Position numbers and translations under genes: made by a program. The notes beneath the pieces were generated by a model, which made no database searches, was not told the origin of the DNA, and saw only the letters and a list, made by a program, of their open reading frames with translations. A stretch of DNA of 37,209 nt from Fidelibacterota bacterium (GTDB lineage: Bacteria; Fidelibacterota; UBA8477), in assembly GCA_021734045.1 (NCBI GenBank), contig JAIPJR010000019.1, positions 1-37,209 of the forward strand. Reading direction: 5' to 3'. Shown one piece after another: positions 24,219 through 32,260 of the stretch (its first letter is position 1; each line of letters begins with the position of its first letter).

Positions 24219-26219
24219 ATGAAACTGAAGTGTTATCTCAACCTGTTGCCACGGCTCCTGCTGAGCGGCATCCTCATGGTCGCCGCGCTCTCAGCAGAAA
24301 TTCTGGAGGTGGGACCTCGCTTTGCTTCCATTCAGAGTGCCATTGATAGCGCCGGGGATGGCGACGTGATTTTGATTTATCCCGGTTATTATTATGAAAA
24401 TTTGAACCCTCAGGGGAAGGCGCTTTGGCTCCGGAGCAAAGCGGGCGTGGAACAGACTTTTATTCGTCCCGGAGATCCGGATCAACCCACACTGGTAATT
24501 CAACATGGCGAGGGACCGGCGCTCATTTTGGATGGCCTCACGTTTGAGAAAGCACGCCAGAATGCCGTCCAGATCAGTGGTGCATCAGGGACATTTATCA
24601 ATTGTGATTTCAGGGAGAATGAGGGTGAGTACGGCGGCGCACTTGCTTCATTCGGCGGGACCCCAATCCTGATTGGCTGCCAGTTTTATGACAATATCGC
24701 CCGTGGGAAATATCCCACCGGAGGTGCCCTACACCTGCGGGGTGGCCGTGTGATTTTGGAGGATTCTGACTTTCGTCGTAATGAGGCCGGATTACAGGGC
24801 GGTGCAATCCATGGCGATGGTGCGACGCTGGTGGCGGAGAACTGTACTTTTTACAATAATCATGTGATTTTGGATGCGCGGGAAAAAGCGGTAGGCGGGG
24901 GTGCGGTTTACTGGCAGAATGGTGATTTCACCAGCCGACGCAGTTATTGGCTGAAAAACCAGACTTCCGAGCGGGGTGGAGCCTGGTATATCATCAACAG
25001 CTCGGCTGATATTCGGAATTCTGTATTTGCCCGAAATGTGAGTGTGAAACAGAACGGCGGTGCTGTTTATCTCGCCGCATCCCAACTGCGGTGTTTTAAT
25101 AGTGTTTTCGCGGAAAATGAGACACCCACAGCATCCGGAGGAGGCATTTATACCAATCGCACCACCGGAAACATTTTGAATACCATCTTTTGGGCGAACC
25201 GGGCTCAATCCGGGTTTCATCTTTTTGCCAACGGGGACGCTGTAACCATGGATTATTCCTGCGGAGATGGGTTGCTGGACGGTTTCCTGGCGCACCCGAA
25301 AGAGGCTTTGGATTTGGGTGGTAACATGATTTTTGAAGAGTGGGCGTTCACCCGGGATACGCTGGGGCTGTACCAGCTGACGCCTGATTCGAAAATCCGC
25401 CAGCGTGGTTACCCTGGAACCGGTTGGGAAAATCCCGACCAGACCCGCAATAATCCTGGCGCATACGGCGGACCATTTAGAGGAAAAATGGGCGTGCGAC
25501 CCGTAATCTGGGATGAAGCCGCGTTAAATGACTTTCGTCAGCGGTATGCTCAGGAACTCACGGTCTGGGGACAGACCATGATTTTGCACTATATTCAGTC
25601 TGTTTTTGGGACCAGCACCACCAGTCAGATCAGTGAATTGGGAGAGACTACTGCAGCCCTGGGCAATGTGGAACTGGCGATCCGTCAGTTTCAAGGGGCT
25701 TTGAAATTAGATCCGGGGAATGTGGAAGCCTTGTTGGGATTGGCGCGAATTTATAAAGAAGCCGGTTATATGGAGCTGGTGGAAGATGCTTATCGTCAGG
25801 CTGCCCAATCGAATCCCCGGCATCCTGGTGTTGCGTTTCATTATGGTCAGAAGGCGTATGAAAACGGAGATTGGCAGAGCGCGGTTGAACACCTGAGCGT
25901 TGCCATAGAGACCGACAGTGCGAATACTTTTGCCTGGCAGATGTTGGGTCATGCAGCTTTGGAGAGGGGTGAATTTAAGACTGCTCAATGGGCATTGGAG
26001 GAAGCTATAATGAACGATTCCACCAATGTGATGGCATACCTGTGGTTAGCGGAGCGCGGAGATTGGTTGGATAAACCGGCGGTTGCCCTGTACTGGCTCA
26101 CTGGTGCTAAACGGCATTTAACACCGGAAGCGCAAAAATGGTTGGCGGATGAGCGGTATCTGGAGATGACACGCAAGCAGGGCGCATTTAAAAAGCTCTT
26201 CGCGGATATTTTGCCCTGA
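24219..26219 (+). CDS. Secreted parallel beta-helix protein fused to TPR repeats
   Basis: Signal peptide (LLPRLLLSGILMVAALSA), then a right-handed beta-helix of pectate-lyase/NosD type over ~25-400: 'FASIQSAIDSAGDGDVILIYPGYYYENL' start, followed by repeated 'N..F..N....GGAL/GGAI/GGAW/GGAVY' rungs. The C-terminal ~220 residues contain about four TPR units (e.g. 'GNVELAIRQFQGALKLDPGN', 'GDWQSAVEHLSVAIETDSAN'). No T9SS sorting domain. Likely periplasmic or outer-membrane associated; the beta-helix may bind or cleave polysaccharide, but no catalytic residues are recognised. Starts 12 nt after the oxidoreductase stop. Confidence 0.82.
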   Translation: MKLKCYLNLLPRLLLSGILMVAALSAEILEVGPRFASIQSAIDSAGDGDVILIYPGYYYENLNPQGKALWLRSKAGVEQTFIRPGDPDQPTLVIQHGEGPALILDGLTFEKARQNAVQISGASGTFINCDFRENEGEYGGALASFGGTPILIGCQFYDNIARGKYPTGGALHLRGGRVILEDSDFRRNEAGLQGGAIHGDGATLVAENCTFYNNHVILDAREKAVGGGAVYWQNGDFTSRRSYWLKNQTSERGGAWYIINSSADIRNSVFARNVSVKQNGGAVYLAASQLRCFNSVFAENETPTASGGGIYTNRTTGNILNTIFWANRAQSGFHLFANGDAVTMDYSCGDGLLDGFLAHPKEALDLGGNMIFEEWAFTRDTLGLYQLTPDSKIRQRGYPGTGWENPDQTRNNPGAYGGPFRGKMGVRPVIWDEAALNDFRQRYAQELTVWGQTMILHYIQSVFGTSTTSQISELGETTAALGNVELAIRQFQGALKLDPGNVEALLGLARIYKEAGYMELVEDAYRQAAQSNPRHPGVAFHYGQKAYENGDWQSAVEHLSVAIETDSANTFAWQMLGHAALERGEFKTAQWALEEAIMNDSTNVMAYLWLAERGDWLDKPAVALYWLTGAKRHLTPEAQKWLADERYLEMTRKQGAFKKLFADILP

Positions 26220-26243
26220 TTCAGTAGCCTTTTTTTCTTTCAA

Positions 26244-26263
26244 TTATGAACATATGTTCATAA
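26244..26263. promoter_or_regulatory. Perfect 20-bp palindrome, likely operator of the metal cassette
   Basis: TTATGAACATATGTTCATAA is self-complementary over all 20 bases and ends 9 nt before the DUF134 start codon. The core TGAA-N6-TTCA resembles operators of ArsR/SmtB metal sensors. No ArsR gene is in the window, so the binding protein is either encoded elsewhere or is the DUF134 protein itself (inference). Confidence 0.65.
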
Positions 26264-26272
26264 AATTGGGCC

Positions 26273-26698
26273 ATGGCAAGACCACGCAAAATCCGTCAGG
26301 TTCAATTCCCACCACGGTACAACAGCTTCAAACCATGCGGTGTACCCAGTCAGGGTTTATCCAAAATCGAATTAACACTGGATGAGTATGAGGCGCTGCG
26401 CCTTGTGGATGAACAGCAGCTGGATCACGAAACCGCTGCAGCCATCATGGAGGTGTCGCGCCCTACTGTAACCCGATTGGTGGAAAGCGCCCACAACAAG
26501 GTGGCTCGCCTGCTTGTACGGGGTGGTATGTTGGTCATCCAGGGCGGTGATTATCAATTGAATGGCCACCTCTACCATTGCCCCAAATGCCGTAATTTTC
26601 AGGAACGGTTACAAAAAATACGCACGGCGAATCAGCCATGTCCACAGTGTAAAGAGAGTCATTTGGTGGAAATTTCCCTACCAGGGGCACGCCAATGA
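26273..26698 (+). CDS. DUF134 / UPF0251 family DNA-binding protein
   Basis: 141 aa starting 'MARPRKIRQV', the standard UPF0251 opening. A sigma-70 region 4-like helix-turn-helix follows ('LTLDEYEALRLVDEQQLDHETAAAIMEVSRPTVTRLVESA'). Two CxxC pairs in 'CPKCRNF ... QPCPQCKES' form an appended zinc ribbon or metal sensor site. Members of this family are often found near NifX/NifB-like dinitrogenase-cofactor-family proteins, as here. Likely the regulator of the cassette. Its stop overlaps the exporter start as ATGA, so the two are translationally coupled. Confidence 0.85.
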   Translation: MARPRKIRQVQFPPRYNSFKPCGVPSQGLSKIELTLDEYEALRLVDEQQLDHETAAAIMEVSRPTVTRLVESAHNKVARLLVRGGMLVIQGGDYQLNGHLYHCPKCRNFQERLQKIRTANQPCPQCKESHLVEISLPGARQ

Positions 26699-27744
26699 AT
26701 CTACAGGAAAACCTGAAATTCGTGGGTGGCATATTCGAGCACAGCATCGCCATTACCTTCTTCGTGTTTGTCATGATGGTAATTGTGGAGGCGGTCCATG
26801 TGCTTTCCCGGGGGCGCTGGGAGGCCTATTTTTGCGCCCGGGGTGGTATCCATCAATACATCTGGGCAATTCTCCTGGGTGCGCTTCCCGGTTGTCTGGG
26901 GGGATTTGCAGCTGTCACCCTATTTCAGCACAGGCTCTTCTCTCTGGGGGCTTTGGTAGCCACCATGATTGCCACCAGTGGTGATGAGACCTTCGTCATG
27001 CTCGCGTTATTCCCCAAAATGACCCTTTTTCTGACCGGTGTGCTCATGGTCGTGGCATTTGTGGCCGGTTACCTGACCGATCGTGTCTTTCATACCGCGC
27101 CCGCTGTTACCGACGCGTCGGGATGCGATAAACTGGAAATCCATCCCAAGGCCGAGATTCCACCGTTTCGTCCATGGGCGCTTATCCGGGCGGAGTGGAG
27201 GCAACCGGACTGGCTTCGCTTGCTCACCATTCTGACCCTGTTCATCTTGTTGGTGCTGTTTGCCTTTGGTATTCTGGGGCCGGCTGTCTGGAACTGGAAG
27301 CGCATCACTTTCCTTGGTTTGGGTGGCTTCACACTTTTGGTTCTGATTTTTTTCCCGGGGCACTTTGTTCAAACCCATATTGTTCAGCACATCGTCCGGG
27401 AGCATGTCCTGCGGATTTTTCTCTGGACATTTGGCGCGTTATTGCTGGTACAGGTTAGCCTGAAATACCTGGATCTGGACAGCCTGCTGAATGCAAATCC
27501 AACCCTATTAATTCTGAGTGCCGGGTTGATTGGCATCATTCCGGAATCGGGACCGCATCTGGTATTTGTGACCCTCTTCAGTAAGAATGTCATTGGGTTC
27601 GTGCCACTGTTGGTAAGCTCTATCGTCCAGGATGGGCATGCCATGTTGCCGCTATTGGCCTTTTCCCGTAAACGGTTTTTGCAAATTAAAGGTATCAATC
27701 TGCTGGTGGGACTCATCATCGGTGGTTTGTGGTTGGTATTTTAA
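26695..27744 (+). CDS. Putative multi-TM heavy-metal exporter (ArsP_2 / DUF2899 type)
   Basis: Integral membrane protein of 349 aa with about nine to ten hydrophobic segments and a hydrophilic loop in the middle (~145-180). Features of the putative 10-TM metal exporter family include 'VEAVHVLSRGRW', 'LGALPGCLGGF', 'ATSGDETFVMLA' and the repeated-half counterpart 'GIIPESGPHLVFV'. These conserved charged and polar residues inside membrane segments fit a cation path. Transported ion unknown; arsenic and manganese have both been proposed for relatives. Coupled to DUF134 by a 4-nt overlap and followed 39 nt later by the His-rich NifX-like gene. Confidence 0.8.
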   Translation: MNLQENLKFVGGIFEHSIAITFFVFVMMVIVEAVHVLSRGRWEAYFCARGGIHQYIWAILLGALPGCLGGFAAVTLFQHRLFSLGALVATMIATSGDETFVMLALFPKMTLFLTGVLMVVAFVAGYLTDRVFHTAPAVTDASGCDKLEIHPKAEIPPFRPWALIRAEWRQPDWLRLLTILTLFILLVLFAFGILGPAVWNWKRITFLGLGGFTLLVLIFFPGHFVQTHIVQHIVREHVLRIFLWTFGALLLVQVSLKYLDLDSLLNANPTLLILSAGLIGIIPESGPHLVFVTLFSKNVIGFVPLLVSSIVQDGHAMLPLLAFSRKRFLQIKGINLLVGLIIGGLWLVF

Positions 27745-27783
27745 AATAAATCGTCCCTACAGGGGACATTTCAGGAGGCGGAG

Positions 27784-28224
27784 ATGACTAAAAAACTGGC
27801 GTTCGCAACAAACGATGGCGAAACGATTCATGCCCATTTTGGGCAGGCGCAATATTATGAGATTGTTGAACTTGACGACTCGGGCATCACATCAAGGGAA
27901 CGTGTTCCCAAATTCGGTCTCCATGGCAGTGATGATTCTGCATCCCATGGGCATGGTCAGGGTCAGGGTCACGCGGAGCGACATGGCGGTGGTGGTATGG
28001 GACACGGAATGGGCCGAGGAGAACGACACCGGGCAATGTTTGAGCGAATTGCCGGTTGTGATTATCTGGTAGCCAGGGGCATGGGTGAATCGGCTGTGAT
28101 GAATGCCGCGGGAACCGGATTGCAGGTTATTCTGTGCGATGAAAAGACCATTGACGCAGCAGTTGAAAAGTTTCTACGGGGCGAGTTGATGCATAATAGC
28201 GGACGGGTTCATAAGCACCATTAA
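27784..28224 (+). CDS. His-rich NifX/NifB-type dinitrogenase-cofactor family protein
   Basis: 146 aa with a strong ribosome site (AGGAGG). The fold motifs of the Nitro_FeMo-Co family are clear: 'KLAFATNDGETIHAHFGQAQYYEIVELDD' and the second half 'GCDYLVARGMGESAVMNAAGTGLQVILCDE'. Between them is an insertion rich in His and Gly ('HGHGQGQGHAERHGGGG'), and the protein ends 'HKHH'. No nitrogenase genes are present, so a role in metal binding, buffering or sensing for the adjacent exporter is more likely than FeMo-cofactor synthesis (inference). Confidence 0.85.
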   Translation: MTKKLAFATNDGETIHAHFGQAQYYEIVELDDSGITSRERVPKFGLHGSDDSASHGHGQGQGHAERHGGGGMGHGMGRGERHRAMFERIAGCDYLVARGMGESAVMNAAGTGLQVILCDEKTIDAAVEKFLRGELMHNSGRVHKHH

Positions 28225-28260
28225 TCGTTACCATTTCCGTACATAAACCGAGGAAGAAAA

Positions 28261-28386
28261 ATGAAACGCTCTGGTGTGGGTTCCCTTTTTACCTGGTTCT
28301 GCTTCCTGCTGACGCTTTCAGAGTCGTCAGTCTTCACGGCCATAACGAGGGACCGCTTCCGGTTCCCAATCTTGAATCAGCCGTAA
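28261..28386 (+). CDS. Short ORF with signal-peptide-like start, possibly frameshifted
   Basis: A 41-codon ORF with a good ribosome site (GAGGAAGAAAA before ATG) and a hydrophobic N-terminus (KRSGVGSLFTWFCFLLTLSE). After that the frame looks unlike a protein. The +2 frame across the same DNA continues to a stop at 28437-28439 with a more natural composition ('HGHNEGPLPVPNLESAVRIG'). A real exported small protein broken by a frameshift or large internal deletion is possible, as is chance. It would be the fourth gene of the metal cassette. Confidence 0.3.
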   Translation: MKRSGVGSLFTWFCFLLTLSESSVFTAITRDRFRFPILNQP

Positions 28387-28427
28387 GAATCGGTGCGCGA
28401 GGTAACAAAACCGGCTCCGAAGTCATC

Positions 28428-29021
28428 CTAAATCGGTAACTGTCTGAACACAGCATCTACCTGCTGAATGAGGGCTTCTTCGGTGGATGCGTTTTTTACC
28501 ACATAGTCGGCCCGGGCTTCCTTATGAGCCTGAGGCCACTGGAGGGCGTTGCGCGCCATAAAGTCAGCGGATGAAATGCCGCTGCGGTGCCGCACCCGGA
28601 TCTTTCGCAACTCGCGCGGTGCCGTGACCACCAATACGGCGTCCAATTCACGATCCAGACCGGTCTCGAAAATCAGCGGTGCATCCACCACAAACAATTT
28701 TACGCCGGCTTTTTCGGCATTCATCATCAAATCCCGGGTCGCTTGGCGTACCCGTGGATGCAACAATTCATTGAGGAAATCCTGCCCCGTCTTATCCTGA
28801 AACGCTGCCGCGGCCAGATTTTCGCGACTTAAATTTCCGTTCTCGTCCAAAATCTTCGTGCCAAACCGGCGTAGTAGTTGGCGTTGAATTTCCGCATCCT
28901 CAAACAAAATTGATTTGGCCAGCTCATCGGAATTACTCACCTCCGCACCCAACACAGCCAGACGCCGGGCAGCCGCGCTTTTCCCGGCACCGATACTGCC
29001 GGTAACGCCCAATTTAAACAT
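28428..29021 (-). CDS. coaE: Dephospho-CoA kinase
   Basis: Last step of coenzyme A synthesis: phosphorylates the 3'-hydroxyl of dephospho-CoA with ATP. P-loop 'GSIGAGKS' at the N-terminus, 'NSDELAK' where the family has D-x-D/A, the CoA-binding 'LLHPRVRQ' and the lid region 'RKIRVRHRSGIS'. Length 197 aa is normal. Lies 14 nt behind adk on the same strand; likely co-transcribed housekeeping genes. Confidence 0.95.
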   Translation of the reverse strand: MFKLGVTGSIGAGKSAAARRLAVLGAEVSNSDELAKSILFEDAEIQRQLLRRFGTKILDENGNLSRENLAAAAFQDKTGQDFLNELLHPRVRQATRDLMMNAEKAGVKLFVVDAPLIFETGLDRELDAVLVVTAPRELRKIRVRHRSGISSADFMARNALQWPQAHKEARADYVVKNASTEEALIQQVDAVFRQLPI

Positions 29022-29035
29022 GATTGGAGATAAAT

Positions 29036-29695
29036 TTAATCGGCATGTTGGTGCGATTCCAGAACCTGCCGGATTCGACTGAAAACCTCGTCCACGCTCC
29101 CCACCCCGTCAATGTGCTGGACAAGTCCCTGCTTGGTATAGTGTTCTATCAAGGGTTGGGTCTGTCGTTTGTAAACCGCCAAGCGGTTCCGGACAGTTGC
29201 CTCTTTGTCATCTTCGCGTTGATACAATTCCCCACCATCCACGTCGCAGACACCTGGTGTTTTAGGAGGATTAAAGGTCAAGTGATAGCTGCGACCGCAG
29301 GTACGGCAGGTCCGCCGGGCGGTAAGACGAGCGACCAGTTCTTCGTCCGGAACATCCATAACCAGAACAATATCCAGCGTTTTCTCCATCCGCTCCAAAA
29401 CATCATCCAGTGCGTTTGCCTGAGCGACGGTACGGGGAAATCCATCCAGGATGAACCCATTTTCAATTTCCGGTCGTTCAAATTCAGCCGCCACCATTTT
29501 CAGAATCAACTCATCGGGAACCAGTTCTCCGGCCGCCATGAAAGACTGGGCTTGCCGGCCCAATTCGGTCCCTTTTTTTCTATGCGTTCTGAGAATGTCC
29601 CCGGTGGAGAGGTGCAGGAAGTGGTATTCAGCGGTAATTCGCCCGGCTTGCGTCCCTTTTCCGGCGCCGGGAGGTCCCATAAATATTAACCGCAT
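29036..29695 (-). CDS. adk: Adenylate kinase
   Basis: Interconverts AMP + ATP and 2 ADP in the cytoplasm. P-loop 'GPPGAGKGTQ', AMP-binding 'LSTGDILR' and 'GFILDGFPRT', and a long LID with a zinc site: 'CRTCGRSYH' and 'CDVDG' give Cys3/Asp-type ligands. 219 aa is the usual long form. An AAGGA ribosome site precedes the ATG. It lies 111 nt beyond the nucleoside-transporter gene; that gap shows no clear terminator. Confidence 0.96.
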   Translation of the reverse strand: MRLIFMGPPGAGKGTQAGRITAEYHFLHLSTGDILRTHRKKGTELGRQAQSFMAAGELVPDELILKMVAAEFERPEIENGFILDGFPRTVAQANALDDVLERMEKTLDIVLVMDVPDEELVARLTARRTCRTCGRSYHLTFNPPKTPGVCDVDGGELYQREDDKEATVRNRLAVYKRQTQPLIEHYTKQGLVQHIDGVGSVDEVFSRIRQVLESHQHAD

Positions 29696-29806
29696 CGCTA
29701 TAAATCCTTCTGATTGTTTTTGCCGTCATTCATCTGGTTGTTAAGAATCATAAAATAACTGCAATGTTCTGTTATCAAATCGGCTTTCACATCTCTACCG
29801 GAATGT

Positions 29807-31030
29807 TTAGAGCATTAATCCGGCTAAACTGGCCGTGAGCCAGGATGCGAGCGCCCCGCCAAACATAGCCCGGAAGGCCAGAGCCGCCAAATCGCCCCGC
29901 CGGGATGGTGCGATCCCGCCGATTCCACCAATCTGAATGCCCACTGAAGCAAAATTGGCGAATCCACACAGCGCATAAGAGGCTATTATTTCAGATTTTA
30001 AGGAGAGGGGATTGGCCGCCGAGGTCAATAATTCAGACAGATTGGAGTAGGCGATTAATTCTGTAAGAACGAGTTTTTGTCCCATCAATGAGCCTACGAT
30101 GCCGGCCTCCTGCCAAGGTACGCCCATGGTCCATGCCAGGGGCCTAAAGACCCATCCCAAGATCTGCTCCAGGCTCAGACCCATCAGCCCCAGTAAAACA
30201 TTCACTCCGGCAATCAGCGCAACGAATGCCACCAGCATGGCGGCCACATTCAGCGCCAGTGTCATGCCATCGGTAGCACCGCGCCCCACCGCTTCCACCA
30301 GATTGGTGTCCATGCGCTTCACTTCCATTTTCAGGTCGCCGGCGGTAAGCGAATCCTGCGTCTCTGGGTAAATAATTTTAGCGATAACCAGTGCCGCCGG
30401 CGCGCTCATGATAGAGGCTGCCATCAGGTGTCCGGCAATGCCGGGAATGTCCGACAACATTTTCACATATAAAGCCATCACACCCCCGGCTACAGTGGCA
30501 AATCCGGCCGTCATAATTGCCATCAGTTCTGATTTTGTAGCACCTTCAATGAAGGGGCGGATAAGGAGCGGGGATTCGGTCTGACCAACAAAAATATTAG
30601 CGGAAGCACTCAGGGTTTCCGAACCGGACGTCCCCAGTGTTTTTTGCATTCCACGGGCGATCCATTTGACAATCCATTGCATGATCCCCAGGTGGTAAGC
30701 CCCGGCCATTAATGCTGAGAAAAAAATGATGGTGGGCAGAACACGAAACGCAAAATTCATCAGTGGCGCCTCAACCTGACCCGTTACATAAGAGGAAAAT
30801 AAAAAATCACTGCCTTTGTCTGACAAGCTCAGCAACCCACGAATGATGGTGTCCACCCAACTAAAAAATGGTCGGCCGATGGGCGTCATGAGAATGAATG
30901 CGGCGAACGCGACTTGCAGAACGATTCCCCAGATCACCAGCTTCCAGTCAATCTGCCTGCGATTATTTGAAATGGCGTAAGCCAGTCCCAATATTGCTAT
31001 CATGCCCAGAATACCCATAAAACGGTGCAT
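29807..31030 (-). CDS. nupC: Concentrative nucleoside transporter (NupC/CNT family)
   Basis: Ion-coupled inner-membrane nucleoside importer, about 407 aa with ten or so TM segments. CNT signatures are present: 'SASANIFVGQTESPLLIRP', 'VAGGVMALYV', 'AATDGM'-like 'GRGATDGMTLALNV', 'LTELIAYSNL' and 'SYALCGFANFASVGIQIGG'. The start is set at ATG 31030 because GGAGGAGG lies just upstream, 2 nt after the thymidine kinase stop; the ORF track start at 31063 would overlap that gene. As last gene of the salvage operon it supplies substrates for the kinases and deaminase encoded just before it. Confidence 0.93.
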   Translation of the reverse strand: MHRFMGILGMIAILGLAYAISNNRRQIDWKLVIWGIVLQVAFAAFILMTPIGRPFFSWVDTIIRGLLSLSDKGSDFLFSSYVTGQVEAPLMNFAFRVLPTIIFFSALMAGAYHLGIMQWIVKWIARGMQKTLGTSGSETLSASANIFVGQTESPLLIRPFIEGATKSELMAIMTAGFATVAGGVMALYVKMLSDIPGIAGHLMAASIMSAPAALVIAKIIYPETQDSLTAGDLKMEVKRMDTNLVEAVGRGATDGMTLALNVAAMLVAFVALIAGVNVLLGLMGLSLEQILGWVFRPLAWTMGVPWQEAGIVGSLMGQKLVLTELIAYSNLSELLTSAANPLSLKSEIIASYALCGFANFASVGIQIGGIGGIAPSRRGDLAALAFRAMFGGALASWLTASLAGLML

Positions 31031-31032
31031 GC

Positions 31033-31602
31033 TTACTCCTCCTCCGGTGGCGCTTCGAAACAATTTCGGCAGCGCGCTTCATAGCTGTCGGTTTCCCCGA
31101 TCAAAACCTGCTCTTTGGATGCCACCAGCCGCTGGGTGAATCCGGCTGGATTTCCACAAATCACGCAGATTGCAACTGTTTTGGTGACAAATTCCGCCTC
31201 TGCCATGAGGTGGGGCATATGTCCAAATGGCTGTCCACGAAAATCCTTATCCAAACCTGCAACAATCACCCGTTTTCGTTGTCGCGCCAGGGTTCGGCAC
31301 ACCTCCACGATACCGGCATCAAAAAACTGGACTTCATCAATGCCCACCACCTGGGCGTGCTTCGCTAATTTCAGGATTTCACCAGTGGTTTTAACGGTTT
31401 GGGATTCCACGCGCAGTTGGCTGTGAGAGACGATGTGATTCTCACTGTAGCGCGTATCTATCTTTGGTTTAACAATGACCAGATTCTGCCGGGCAATCTG
31501 AACCCGCCGCATGCGACGAATGAGTTCCTCGGTCTTACCGCTGAACATGGGTCCTGCGATAACTTCTATCCAGCCGGTATGTGTGTGGGGAATCAGAATA
31601 AT
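31033..31602 (-). CDS. tdk: Thymidine kinase
   Basis: Phosphorylates thymidine (and deoxyuridine) to dTMP. P-loop '[11 protein letters not shown]', Walker-B-like 'GIDEVQFFD', lasso region '[10 protein letters not shown]', and the zinc site 'CVICG ... CRNCF' of the type II TK family. Homologues begin a few residues before 'GWIEVI', but the only standard start codon is TTG 31644, which overlaps the udk 3' end by 26 nt and lacks a ribosome site. A clear AAGGAG sits right after the udk stop, and the codons 5 and 8 nt beyond it in frame are ATT (31602 and 31599). A rare ATT start is therefore proposed; coordinates use the first ATT. Confidence 0.92.
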   Translation of the reverse strand: MILIPHTHTGWIEVIAGPMFSGKTEELIRRMRRVQIARQNLVIVKPKIDTRYSENHIVSHSQLRVESQTVKTTGEILKLAKHAQVVGIDEVQFFDAGIVEVCRTLARQRKRVIVAGLDKDFRGQPFGHMPHLMAEAEFVTKTVAICVICGNPAGFTQRLVASKEQVLIGETDSYEARCRNCFEAPPEEE

Positions 31603-31607
31603 TTCCG

Positions 31608-31613
31608 CTCCTT
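31608..31613 (-). promoter_or_regulatory. Ribosome binding site deciding the tdk start
   Basis: AAGGAG on the minus strand, beginning 5 nt after the udk TAA. No ATG, GTG or TTG lies in frame at a usable distance downstream; the in-frame codons are ATT, ATT, CTG, ATT. Confidence 0.55.
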
Positions 31614-31618
31614 GTGAT

Positions 31619-32260
31619 TTATTCAGGTACTGTAGCCTGACCAAAGAAGGCGGTCAGGTGATCCCTCAATTCCTCGATTATTGGTGCAAAAGATTGACTG
31701 CCTGTTACTCGAATATCGGCAAATTGATTTGCCGGGAGCACCCAGGCTTCCTCAGCGGGAATGACACTTTCCACCAACCGCCGCTTGATCTGGTCCAGGA
31801 AAAGTTCACGTTCATTAACATCGGTTTGAACACGCCGGATCATGCGGATACGAGCGTCGGTTTCCACCGCTATTTTCAGGTGGTACAAATCGCGAAGCGC
31901 TGAATCAACCAGCGCCATAATTCCTTCAACGATTAGCACTTTCGGTGCATTCACACCTTCAGACATGGGACTGCGCTGGTGTGTGTGATGGTCATAAATG
32001 GGCAGATAGGTGACCTCACCCCGTTGGAGTTGCCGAATATGTCCAGCCAGTTCATTTAGATGGAATGATTCAGGTTGATCCATTTCCGGGAGACCTGTGG
32101 TGGTTTTCGGGAGGTTGGTGAAATCACGAAGATACCGGTCGGTGCAGAGGTGGTAGATGGGGAGATCAAGTTGTTTCATCAATTGGGTGGCCAGGGATGA
32201 TTTCCCGGCCCCGGTGGCTCCGCCAATCCCAATCGTGAATGTCTGATCACCAGGTTTCAT
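31619..32260 (-). CDS. udk: Uridine kinase
   Basis: Converts uridine and cytidine to UMP/CMP with a nucleoside triphosphate. P-loop '[14 protein letters not shown]', 'YDHHTHQRS' (uridine-binding YDxP-like segment), '[10 protein letters not shown]' and '[17 protein letters not shown]' match the family. ATG 32260 is used because it overlaps the cdd stop as ATGA; the ORF track start at 32374 would run through cdd. 213 aa is the normal length. The product of Cdd (uridine) is its substrate, which fits the gene order. Confidence 0.93.
   Translation of the reverse strand: MKPGDQTFTIGIGGATGAGKSSLATQLMKQLDLPIYHLCTDRYLRDFTNLPKTTTGLPEMDQPESFHLNELAGHIRQLQRGEVTYLPIYDHHTHQRSPMSEGVNAPKVLIVEGIMALVDSALRDLYHLKIAVETDARIRMIRRVQTDVNERELFLDQIKRRLVESVIPAEEAWVLPANQFADIRVTGSQSFAPIIEELRDHLTAFFGQATVPE

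Noticed and set aside
27784-28224. Nitrogenase cofactor biosynthesis (NifX) as the function
   Set aside because: No nif genes are present and the linkage is to a putative metal exporter, so only the family name is used.
29024-29689. 221-aa plus-strand ORF
   Set aside because: It is antisense to adk, whose motifs are all intact; composition is that of a shadow frame.
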